From assembly GCA_965223045.1 (NCBI GenBank), contig CBDCVN010000013.1, forward strand, positions 5,084,001-5,148,000: 64,000 nucleotides of DNA, given 5' to 3'. Source of the stretch: CBDCVN01 sp965223045 (GTDB taxonomy: Bacteria > Deinococcota > Deinococci > Deinococcales > Trueperaceae). The notes beneath the pieces are model-generated. The model saw nothing but the letters and a program-made list of their open reading frames with translations. It was not told the DNA's origin and made no database searches. Positions 8,301 through 14,806 of the stretch are shown here, piece after piece. The position numbers were made by a program, and so were the translations under genes. The stretch's first letter is position 1. Each line of letters begins with the position of its first letter.

Positions 8301-9326
8301 ACTATAGTAGCTCGTTGCAAAGTCGATGAGGAAACTGAGTTAGAAGAAGTTCCACTTGAAAATGCAGAAGAATATTTGCCAATAAGTCTTATTCGCTTTG
8401 TCATTCATGCCCAAGAACAGGTGGTGCTATCTGATGCTAGCCAATCAGAAAATTATCGTCAAGATGCTTATATGAAGCAAAACCAACCCAAGTCAGTTAT
8501 CGCATTACCACTTATGCATCAAGGAAAGTTAGTTGGTGTGGTATATCTTGAAAATAGCTTAGCAGCAGGAGTGTTTAGTAAAGATAGAGTTGAAGTGCTT
8601 ACGCTACTTTCTACCCAAGCAGCTATCTCTTTGCAAAATGCTTTGCTTTTAACTGAGGTGCAAGAAAAAATCACCCAATTAGAGCTTTCCAGACAACGCC
8701 TAGTTCAGAATGATGAAAAGCAACGTCGTGATCTGGCTGAGCATTTGCATAGTAGAGTTCAAAGCAAGTTATTGGCAGCTTGGACAAAGCTAGAGTCACA
8801 CATAGCAGAATTGCCTACAGAGGAGTCTAGGCAGGAAATGGAGGAGGTTTGTGGGGTGCTCGAGCAAATTCAAGAACAAGACCTTTCCCAAGTAGGCTAT
8901 TTACTTCACCCTACTATAGTAAAACTCGGTCTTATCCCCGCTATAGAATCGCTCTTGGATGATTTAGATTCTACATTTAAAGTACAGTGGCAATACGATG
9001 AAAAGACATTTGTTCTAGATGATCCAAAAAACAATCAAATTGCTGAAGAATTGCGCTTAACAATTTACCGCATAACAGAAGAAGCACTGCTAAACATAAA
9101 AAAACATGCCAAGGCCTCTTTAGTTAAAATATCTCTTACTTGTAAAGGGCAGGATTTATTTTTAGAAATCTCTGATGATGGTTGTGGTTTTGAGCAAAGT
9201 GAAATGCAGCCTCATCTTGGCTTGCACAGCATAGACGATAGGGTAAGTTTGGCTAGAGGTTCTTGGGAAATAACAGGTAAGTCAAATCAGGGGACTGTTT
9301 TACGAGTGCAGTTACCAGTTCCTTAA
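5367..9326 (+). CDS. Trifunctional kinase gene, 3' segment: ATPase, TPR-like region, GAF, NarL-type histidine kinase
   Basis: The remaining 1,319 codons of the disrupted gene stay open. In order: the rest of the AAA-type ATPase (LTIFLDDLQWADEAS as Walker B, about residues 70-85), a long helical-repeat region (about 320-900), a GAF domain (about 940-1090, LLANLMKTLLENAGAQQGLLLLP), and a HisKA_3/HATPase histidine kinase with phosphoacceptor His in DLAEHLHSRV, N box EEALLNIKKHAKA, G1 box DDGCGF and C-terminal GLHSIDDRV. The ATG at 5367 is supplied by the mini-element end, host codons beginning at 5380. A truncated sensor could therefore still be made without its kinase domain. The convergent response regulator gene at 9548 is the probable partner. 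Confidence 0.8.
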   Translation: MTKCVLSESTQEIANWREKLLKVLEINAGVITEIIPSLESIIGQQPEVIKLPPEQTKNRFSITFQNFIRVLAQPEHPLTIFLDDLQWADEASLAIIEQIYLRSDDKSLLLIAAYRDNETSPTHSLSSTLKQVEENGAIIHSVDLKPLRVEDLELMLVDALYTTKAETKSLAKLLEKKTQGNPYFVGEFLKELYVKGVFYFANGSWQWDTHQIEKLGFTDNIIELMVSKVEALPTDTKNLLTKAACIGSTFDLTTLATVTEKDEEEILLNLQAALIQDLLLKRKDLYTFAHDRVQQAAYALIPEDAKQSVHLEIGKHLLTATSEKGLDENIFSIVDQMNTGLVLITVQQEKDQLAELNLIAGKRAKASAAYQPALTYLKTALQLLGSDFWSRQYQLTLRIHEEAAEVADISEDYELVDFLFDAVNSNAKTPLDKVKVYITQMFVLTRQGKLQKAISNALAILKQLGFNLPTQPNRLQVMKATLKMCLILLGRNINQLSGLPTASNPKTIAVMNICDSLHPIFGVSEVKNFPLWLIVIQKQIAMQLKYGNHSPVSYAAFALVLILKNRIKIGHQFSKLALDLDLQFQRNDEAHYNINHVVYGLLAPSQAHIAQAISKLEQNYSSAIQNGYINAAAGSLGLGFFYRFFIGESLSRLEHDLQLVNTPTQLGLNSFCENEFFRSFRNVTLQVAFNLQYLPDNPSLLRGKFFDEDQENLLRGQPSNFLSLLIIFKLMLTYTFGEYHQGIALVKTFEKFIERFPAPVPLAVGNFYSSLTRLAFSEGNRSLKFLFEVSKTQKRMRNWVKYAPMNYLHKWHLIEAERYRVLGKDTRAWHHYKEAIKGARAQNYVNDEALALELTAKFFLKKDDEKLAGHYMRESYGAYTRWGAVAKLKQLEEKYPQLLVEPFSLKVGLAANKINNYHESTRTAHSKLDISSLMQASQALSSELKLNTLLANLMKTLLENAGAQQGLLLLPKGKNNTWTIVARCKVDEETELEEVPLENAEEYLPISLIRFVIHAQEQVVLSDASQSENYRQDAYMKQNQPKSVIALPLMHQGKLVGVVYLENSLAAGVFSKDRVEVLTLLSTQAAISLQNALLLTEVQEKITQLELSRQRLVQNDEKQRRDLAEHLHSRVQSKLLAAWTKLESHIAELPTEESRQEMEEVCGVLEQIQEQDLSQVGYLLHPTIVKLGLIPAIESLLDDLDSTFKVQWQYDEKTFVLDDPKNNQIAEELRLTIYRITEEALLNIKKHAKASLVKISLTCKGQDLFLEISDDGCGFEQSEMQPHLGLHSIDDRVSLARGSWEITGKSNQGTVLRVQLPVP

Positions 9327-9327
9327 T

Positions 9328-9573
9328 CATACCAGTTTTCTATTCTTAATTCTTTTACTCGAGCAAACTCCCTCGAGGAATATCTTCACCTATAAAATTA
9401 TTACCGAGGACTATGTTTATGTAGACCGTACTGGTCGCATTCATTTAGTTGAACAAACAGGTTTACAGTTGCTTCTTTACACTGAGAAATTACAAGAGCT
9501 TTGCTTGCCAGAAGATAAGAAGAAGCACGCACAGCTTAAATCCCTGCTTAATACTGATTCTCAAGATGCATAA
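9328..9573 (+). pseudogene. Open remnant without start codon, unrecognised
   Basis: A frame of about 81 codons runs from the end of the histidine kinase gene to TAA at 9571-9573, overlapping the 3' end of the regulator gene on the other strand. It contains ITEDYVYVDRTGRIHLVEQ and then an amphipathic tail, looks protein-like in composition and has two CTCGAG sites, but has no start codon of its own. It may be the tail of a deleted gene. I recognise no family. Confidence 0.3.
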
Positions 9574-10198
9574 GTACTGCTTTCACACGTGGGTTGATTT
9601 TCTTATTTGTTTTATTTAAAGATAGCTTGCTATAAATTTCATTCAGCTGGTTTTCTACTGACTTTACTGCTAGATTAAGATTTTCAGCAATGGCTGTATT
9701 GGCATAACCTTGGGAAACTAAATCTAAGATTTCCCATTGTCTAGGTGTAAGGATGCTGTTGGCATGCTCGAGCTGCCTAACAAGTTGCTTATCAAGAACT
9801 ACTTCTCCCTGATTAACGCTAAAAATAGTACGCCGTAAGGTAGCAAGGTCTCGTACAGACTTTTTAAGTAAGTATGCCCAACCCTTAAGTTCTTGCCTTG
9901 CCAGAACTTTGGCAAAACTAAGCTTACTATGGTTAGAGAGTAGCACTATGCCTAAATCATTAAGCAAATCACGCCATCCTAAAGTCAGTTTAATACCATT
10001 GGTGTCATGTCCTAGTTCTATATCAACAAGAGCAACGTCTGGTCGTAGTTTAAGAATAGCCTGAGTGGCCTCTTCAGCAGTGGTATAGCCACCCAAGACT
10101 TTTATGTTTTCTTCTTGATCCAAGGCTTTACTAATCATGTCAATATAAAGGGTTTCGTCTTCTACTATTACAATTTTTATAGGTTTATCAGTAATCAT
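9548..10198 (-). CDS. NarL/FixJ-type response regulator
   Basis: The 216-residue protein has a receiver domain (about 8-130) with the acidic pair in VIVEDE, phosphoacceptor Asp in ALVDIELG, the conserved Ser in VLLSNH and Lys in YLLKKS. A LuxR-type helix-turn-helix follows (about 150-210, LTPRQWEILDLVSQGYANTAIAENL). I start at ATG 10196-10198, which places the receiver at the N terminus; an upstream in-frame ATG at 10322-10324 would add 42 residues of unconvincing sequence. It is convergent with the NarL-type histidine kinase at 5367-9326 and is its likely partner, although that sensor is now broken. Target genes are not known. Confidence 0.85.
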   Translation of the reverse strand: MITDKPIKIVIVEDETLYIDMISKALDQEENIKVLGGYTTAEEATQAILKLRPDVALVDIELGHDTNGIKLTLGWRDLLNDLGIVLLSNHSKLSFAKVLARQELKGWAYLLKKSVRDLATLRRTIFSVNQGEVVLDKQLVRQLEHANSILTPRQWEILDLVSQGYANTAIAENLNLAVKSVENQLNEIYSKLSLNKTNKKINPRVKAVLMHLENQY

Positions 10199-10355
10199 AG
10201 ACCGCTTCTTTGGGATATGGGGGGTATCACCCTGTTTTAGGAAAATATTTTTGGGTACTATTATTCTTGTACAAGTTGTATAGGGATAAACTCCTAGTTT
10301 TGATTTAAAGAAAGGAGAAATCATAGAAAATCTAAGTGCACAACAGGTGTTGTTA
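10199..10355. other. Regulator upstream region
   Basis: This stretch between the response regulator and the IS630-type element holds the regulator leader and presumably its promoter. I see no strong -35/-10 pair. The element begins at 10356. Confidence 0.4.
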
Positions 10356-11699
10356 TAGTTACCCAGAAAAATCTTTTCCTTTTATCCATAGAGTGAAATA
10401 AGGTAGGAAAAATCACTAAGAATAATTGCTTCTTAGGCAATAGAACACCTACTACCCAGTGTAATCTTCTTTTGTAAACCAACTAAAACTTATACAAAAC
10501 TTGCTTATTTTCCCCGCTTAACACTATCTCAAATCATTAATTCCTTTGGTACTGGTGTTTTATAAAACTCAAATGCCTCCCTCAATCTTTTTATCTCTTT
10601 TTTCATTACTCCCTTTATTTCCTCTACCCTCATTGGTATTCCCTCCATCATTACCTCCAAATGCTTCCTTAAATCTGCTTGTGTTTCCCAGCATTTATTA
10701 TGTATGTACTCCTTCTTTAAATACTTCCATAGCCTTTCTATTGGGTTGAAATCTGGTGAGTATCCCGGTAGAAATTCTAACCTCAACCATTTTGAATTCT
10801 CTTTTACCCACTCTTGCAACCACTTCGCCCTGTGAAATGGTGCATTGTCACATATAAGCATTATCTTTGCTTCCCTCATCTCCCTTTTCATGTGGCAGAT
10901 AAACCTTCTAAACCTCTGAGCATTTACCTTGAACTTTGTTAGCACTCCATGGAATTCTCCTGTCCCTAACTCTAATGCCCCTATCAAATTTACTCTCCCA
11001 TGTCTTCCATAGTTCTTGATCTCTACTTTTTCTCCTCTTAGCCCCCATGTGCTCGCTAGTGTTCCCTGCGTTTGGAACCCTACTTCATCTTGATAAAATA
11101 TCCTCCATCCTGCCTTTATCTTCTCCTCGTACAGCTTTGGTAGTGTTTCTTGTATCCACTTTCGCCTCTTCTCTTCATTCTTCCTATACAGCAAATGTAT
11201 TGCTTTATGGAAACTTAATCCCAGTTTCCTTAAAAGCTCTGGTAAATACTTTACTGACAAACATACCCCAAAAAGGCTTTCTATGAGAGTAAAGACCCTT
11301 CTGGCAACCCAAACTTGCTGGTTAAACTCTGTAATGATTTTCTTGATTAGCTCTAGTTGCTCTTTAGAAAGTTTAGGCGGCCTACCAGTTCTTTGTTCAT
11401 CTTCTAAGTTAAGCGATTTTTCAAACTTCTTTCGCCAGTTTTTTACTGTTTTTACTGAGACACCGAACATTTCTGCTACAAGCTTAATATCTTTGCCGGA
11501 ATACAGAGCTATAAGGGCTTGAGTCCGTAGTAAAGCGTTTGCATCATTTCCCTTTTTATAGCGACGGCGTAGTCTTTGTAGTTCTTCTAGTTTTTGTTTG
11601 CTATCATTATTTGCCATGATTAGTCTCCTTTGGGTTATTATTGGAATTATCATGGCATTATTTTTCCTGTTTTAGGGAAAGAATTTATCTGGACATCTA
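10356..11699 (-). mobile_element. IS630-family element, about 1.34 kb
   Basis: The outer ends resemble each other when read inward: TATAGTTACCCAGAAAAAT at 10354 and TATAGATGTCCAGATAAAT read on the minus strand from 11701, with 21 of the first 28 positions equal. Each end is preceded by TA, consistent with the TA target duplication of IS630/mariner elements. The left end holds about 170 bp of non-coding DNA after the transposase stop. No CTCGAG site occurs within. Confidence 0.75.
10529..11617 (-). CDS. IS630-family transposase
   Basis: The 362-residue protein has two N-terminal helix-turn-helix units (about 30-70, IKLVAEMFGVSVKTVKNWRKKF, cited only in part as a homeodomain-like fold, and a winged helix around 90-140) followed by the DDE domain: IFYQDEVGFQTQG, LICDNAPFHRAK and PGYSPDFNPIERLWKYLK, giving the D-D-E triad. 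ATG at 11615-11617 has AAAGGAG seven bases upstream and is preferred over an in-frame ATG twelve codons earlier. The frame is intact and could be active. Confidence 0.9.
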   Translation of the reverse strand: MANNDSKQKLEELQRLRRRYKKGNDANALLRTQALIALYSGKDIKLVAEMFGVSVKTVKNWRKKFEKSLNLEDEQRTGRPPKLSKEQLELIKKIITEFNQQVWVARRVFTLIESLFGVCLSVKYLPELLRKLGLSFHKAIHLLYRKNEEKRRKWIQETLPKLYEEKIKAGWRIFYQDEVGFQTQGTLASTWGLRGEKVEIKNYGRHGRVNLIGALELGTGEFHGVLTKFKVNAQRFRRFICHMKREMREAKIMLICDNAPFHRAKWLQEWVKENSKWLRLEFLPGYSPDFNPIERLWKYLKKEYIHNKCWETQADLRKHLEVMMEGIPMRVEEIKGVMKKEIKRLREAFEFYKTPVPKELMI

Positions 11700-11781
11700 T
11701 AGGCTGTTATGAACAAGGTGCTAAAGGGCCAGAAAACTAGGGGGTTTGAGGAGCCTTAGCAAAATAGTTGTACAGTTGTTG

Positions 11782-11853
11782 GTATGTCTTAGGGTCAGTG
11801 GAATGATGTGGAATGATTTATCAATGATGTGGAATGATTTATCTAAGACATAC
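11782..11853. repeat. Tandem 21-bp duplication enclosed by an 11-bp inverted repeat
   Basis: GTATGTCTTAG (11782-11792) and CTAAGACATAC (11843-11853) are perfect inverted repeats. Between them a 21-bp unit beginning AATGATGTGG occurs twice without a gap (11802-11822 and 11823-11843). It lies between the IS630-type element and the fabH remnant and may be an operator, a hairpin, or the footprint of another element. Confidence 0.65.
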
Positions 11854-11968
11854 TTCGAACACTGTCTCTACACACTTTAACATAAAAACTCTGTTAGGCA
11901 AATAGCTTAAAGGTTATTTCTATAGTTATAGTGCTTGGAACAGTCGTTAAAGTGAATGGGGTTCTAAA

Positions 11969-12364
11969 TTGCAAGCTACCATCAGAGGTATAGGTTCCTA
12001 TGTTCCAGAAACAGTTATTGATAATCATCAACTTGCTGGAAGTGTATTACTGAATCAATTCTCAGTAGAACAGGCATATATTTCTTATAAGACAATTTTA
12101 GAAATCGCCAAGCAAGCTGCAGTTCAAGCACTAGAAAATGCACAACTACTAATGCCCAGTGAGATTGACTTAATCATTGTTGCTACCATAACACCTGACC
12201 ACATCTTTCCTTCTGTGGCTGCTTGATTGCAGGGAGAACTCAGCTGCACTAAAGCAACTGCATTTAATATAAGCGCTACTTGCTCAGGCTTTGTTTATGC
12301 TCTACATATAGCAAACCAATTTCTCAAATCAGGGACTTACAAACATATTCTGACACATTATTAA
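11969..12364 (+). pseudogene. fabH: Broken 3-oxoacyl-ACP synthase III
   Basis: The frame opens with TTG and reads GIGSYVPETVIDNHQLAG, an unmistakable FabH start, then IDLIIVATITPDHIFPSVAA, an in-frame TGA at 12224-12226, and after it LQGELSCTKATAFNISATCSGFVYAL containing the active-site cysteine (quoted here as ISATCSGF). The segment that normally follows the start (TSDEWI...RTGI) is missing, the TGA replaces a conserved Cys codon by one base, and the C-terminal half with the catalytic His and Asn is absent. Three separate lesions make it a dead gene. Confidence 0.85.
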
Positions 12365-12378
12365 CTTATGCCTGTGCT

Positions 12379-12386
12379 AATATAAA
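12379..12386 (+). promoter_or_regulatory. -10 region of a probable leaderless mRNA
   Basis: Overlapping TAATAT (12379-12384) and TATAAA (12381-12386) precede the GTG at 12390 by 3-5 nt, with no Shine-Dalgarno. Confidence 0.5.
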
Positions 12387-12389
12387 AGT

Positions 12390-14585
12390 GTGCAAGTTGT
12401 GACTTTTGGCAAGGTTTATCTTGAAGGTTATGATTTTTCAAGGCCAAAGCCACTTTTATTACTAGCTTACTTGGCAGTTGAGGGACCTCAGGAGCGCCGT
12501 AAGTTAGTTGATCTATTTTGGGCAGGTGAGACAAAAGATAAGCAAGCAGTGCAGAAGAAATTGGGAAAACTTTCTGTGGTGCTTTCTCAATTAAAAAAAG
12601 GTGGGGTGGGCGCTGCTATTCCTGATAAGTCAGGTGTTAATCCTTTGCCTACTCTAGTTAATTGTGATGCACTAGACTTTCTAGCAAATTTGAACAATGA
12701 CAAACTAAAACTTGCTTTAGAGCTCTACAAAGCCCCATTTCTAAATGATTTAGGTAAACCACTTAACAACTTAGGTTTGAGCCCTCAATTACTCGACTGG
12801 GTTACTGAGAAGCAGGAATACTTTGCAGATAAGGCTCGAGAAGCCATGATAGAATTAGCCTCATTAGCTCTCGAGCAAGACAATCTAGCTGACGTTCGTT
12901 ACTGGGCCGAGCATGCTCAAAAGCTACCTGCTGCATCTGAACCTACACCAGCAATCTTAGCAAAGCTTAGGCATTTACTAGAAACTAGTCGTGGAGATAC
13001 TTCTGAAACTACAGATAAAACCCAAGAGTATTTAGCAGAGCTTTCAGAAGAAGCTTTACAAGTTTTTTTGGCCCTGTCTTTACAAAATAATCCTAATCTT
13101 ACTATTGTGCGCAAGGCATTAAAGCTTCCTCTAGGAGAGATGTCTTCAATTAGAGAAGAGCTTATATTAGCAGGTCTGATTGATGCTGATACTCAATTAA
13201 AGGCTAAGGGCTTGGCTAGCGATTGGTTTGATAAGAATCCAAAAGAGCGTATAGCACTTCTTTTAAAATTAGCAAGGGCCACCCCTGCAGAGCAAGCTTT
13301 TTCACTCTATAAACACATTTATGAAGAAACTCAAGGCTTTGGTGGAGTTGGTGATATACCTCGAGCAAGGCAAGCATATACTCTCAAAGCAAAAGAGTTA
13401 ATAGCAAAGTTAGAATTTGCAGAGGCTCAAAAATTACTAGCCCAAACCCGTTTGGTAGAAGACATCTTGGGGTTAGATCCTGAACCTGAGGTTTATTTTC
13501 TAGAGGCATATGCCTTAGAGCGTTTAGGACACTATAAAAGGGCAATAGATCTCTTAGAAGGCTTGGCTGAAGAACTTTATAATCCAAATATTATAGCCCT
13601 AAGATCTACACTTTTTTGGCGTTGTGGTAAGCGCCAGCAGGCTAGATACGCGGCAGAAACTGCTAGTCAAAGTGGCTTAGATTGGTTGTGGGCCAAGGCA
13701 ACAGCTATGAATACTTTGGGCTATTTAGCCCATGCAGAAGAAAAATTTCTAGAAGCCCCTTCTTATTTTAAAAAAGCGGCAAGCTTTTACCAAGCTACAA
13801 ATGATGGTAATCGTTGGGTGGGTGCGCTAAATAATTATGCTATTGCTCTAGACAAGCTAGCAATGAATGAAGAAGAAAAGGGTAATGATGCTGTTTCAAA
13901 ACTGCGAGAGGACGCGGAATTAGCCTATAAGAATGCACTAACTGCACTTGATGAAATAGAGGATAACCCCATTTTAAGGGCGCGTATCTTGCTTAATCTT
14001 GGTATACTTTGGGAGCGCTGCCAAGATTTGAAACAGGCTGAAAGTTATTATCTCGAGGCTAACAAAATTGCCCTAACAATTGGTGCTCATGAAGTTACTG
14101 CTCGCCTTAAACTTAGTTTGGGATATATATATTTTCAACAGAAAAGAACTAGTGAAGCCACCACTTTTTTTAATCAAGCTATAAATATAGGACACAAGGC
14201 TGGTGAATTCTTTATTCAAGGTGCAGCAATGGCCAACTTAGCAAATATGAACACTAGTCCTGATACTATGGAAGTTGCACTCGAGCTAATAGAAAAAAGT
14301 GGCAACATGGATGAGCTCTATACATATCAAAAAGCCTATGAAAAAATGCTTAAGCGTATCCTTGAACAGGCTTTACTAAATAATAATACTAGAGAAGCTC
14401 AACTACTTTTAACAAAGCTAGAGCAACTTTATCAGAAACAAGACAAGCCTATGAACATAGTAAGGGTCCAAGATGCTCTTGACGCACTAGTAAATCTTGT
14501 AGACGCTAGCCAAAATAAAACTATGCTTATGTCTTTGTTAGATGAAACTGCTCGAGCTTCAGATAATACTGCTAAATTAAGCTAG
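12390..14585 (+). CDS. SARP-like transcriptional regulator with helical-repeat tail
   Basis: The 731-residue protein begins with an OmpR-type winged helix (about 1-95: VVTFGKVYLEGYDFSRPKPL, LAYLAVEGPQERRKLVDLFW), then a bacterial transcriptional activation region, and from about 280 a long series of TPR-like helical pairs (for example EVYFLEAYALERLGHYKRA and ALNNYAIALDKLAMNEEEK). Such proteins activate nearby genes in response to ligands or partner proteins. GTG at 12390 is chosen because of the adjacent -10 box. The flanks are a dead fabH and an intergenic region, so no obvious target operon remains. A deleted copy of the same gene lies at 2391-2518. There are many CTCGAG sites, indicating a resident gene. 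Confidence 0.75.
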   Translation: MQVVTFGKVYLEGYDFSRPKPLLLLAYLAVEGPQERRKLVDLFWAGETKDKQAVQKKLGKLSVVLSQLKKGGVGAAIPDKSGVNPLPTLVNCDALDFLANLNNDKLKLALELYKAPFLNDLGKPLNNLGLSPQLLDWVTEKQEYFADKAREAMIELASLALEQDNLADVRYWAEHAQKLPAASEPTPAILAKLRHLLETSRGDTSETTDKTQEYLAELSEEALQVFLALSLQNNPNLTIVRKALKLPLGEMSSIREELILAGLIDADTQLKAKGLASDWFDKNPKERIALLLKLARATPAEQAFSLYKHIYEETQGFGGVGDIPRARQAYTLKAKELIAKLEFAEAQKLLAQTRLVEDILGLDPEPEVYFLEAYALERLGHYKRAIDLLEGLAEELYNPNIIALRSTLFWRCGKRQQARYAAETASQSGLDWLWAKATAMNTLGYLAHAEEKFLEAPSYFKKAASFYQATNDGNRWVGALNNYAIALDKLAMNEEEKGNDAVSKLREDAELAYKNALTALDEIEDNPILRARILLNLGILWERCQDLKQAESYYLEANKIALTIGAHEVTARLKLSLGYIYFQQKRTSEATTFFNQAINIGHKAGEFFIQGAAMANLANMNTSPDTMEVALELIEKSGNMDELYTYQKAYEKMLKRILEQALLNNNTREAQLLLTKLEQLYQKQDKPMNIVRVQDALDALVNLVDASQNKTMLMSLLDETARASDNTAKLS

Positions 14586-14730
14586 ATAATTATTGAGTAT
14601 AAAAGATAGTAGATAAATCTTGTTGAAATAGTGGCAATAATTTGGTGTAACCAGATAACCGAGGGGTTAAAAGCCAGTACAGAGCAAATTGTGGTGCTTC
14701 AGCAATGTTATTTGACACAATAATTTATAT

Positions 14731-14793
14731 GTTAAGACCTTGTTAAGAGTTTACTTTTAATCTAATGAAAGTATACCTTGAAAAGGTATGCTT
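14731..14793 (+). promoter_or_regulatory. GTTAAG direct repeat (11-bp period) and palindrome upstream of the protease gene
   Basis: GTTAAG occurs at 14731-14736 and 14742-14747. A TAAT-containing -10-like segment follows about 20 bp on, and then the near-perfect inverted repeat AAGTATACCTT / AAGGTATGCTT (14769-14779, 14783-14793) just before the GGAGG of the gene. The same layout precedes the genes at 19441 and 30612. Confidence 0.55.
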
Positions 14794-14806
14794 TGGAGGA
14801 TAAATT

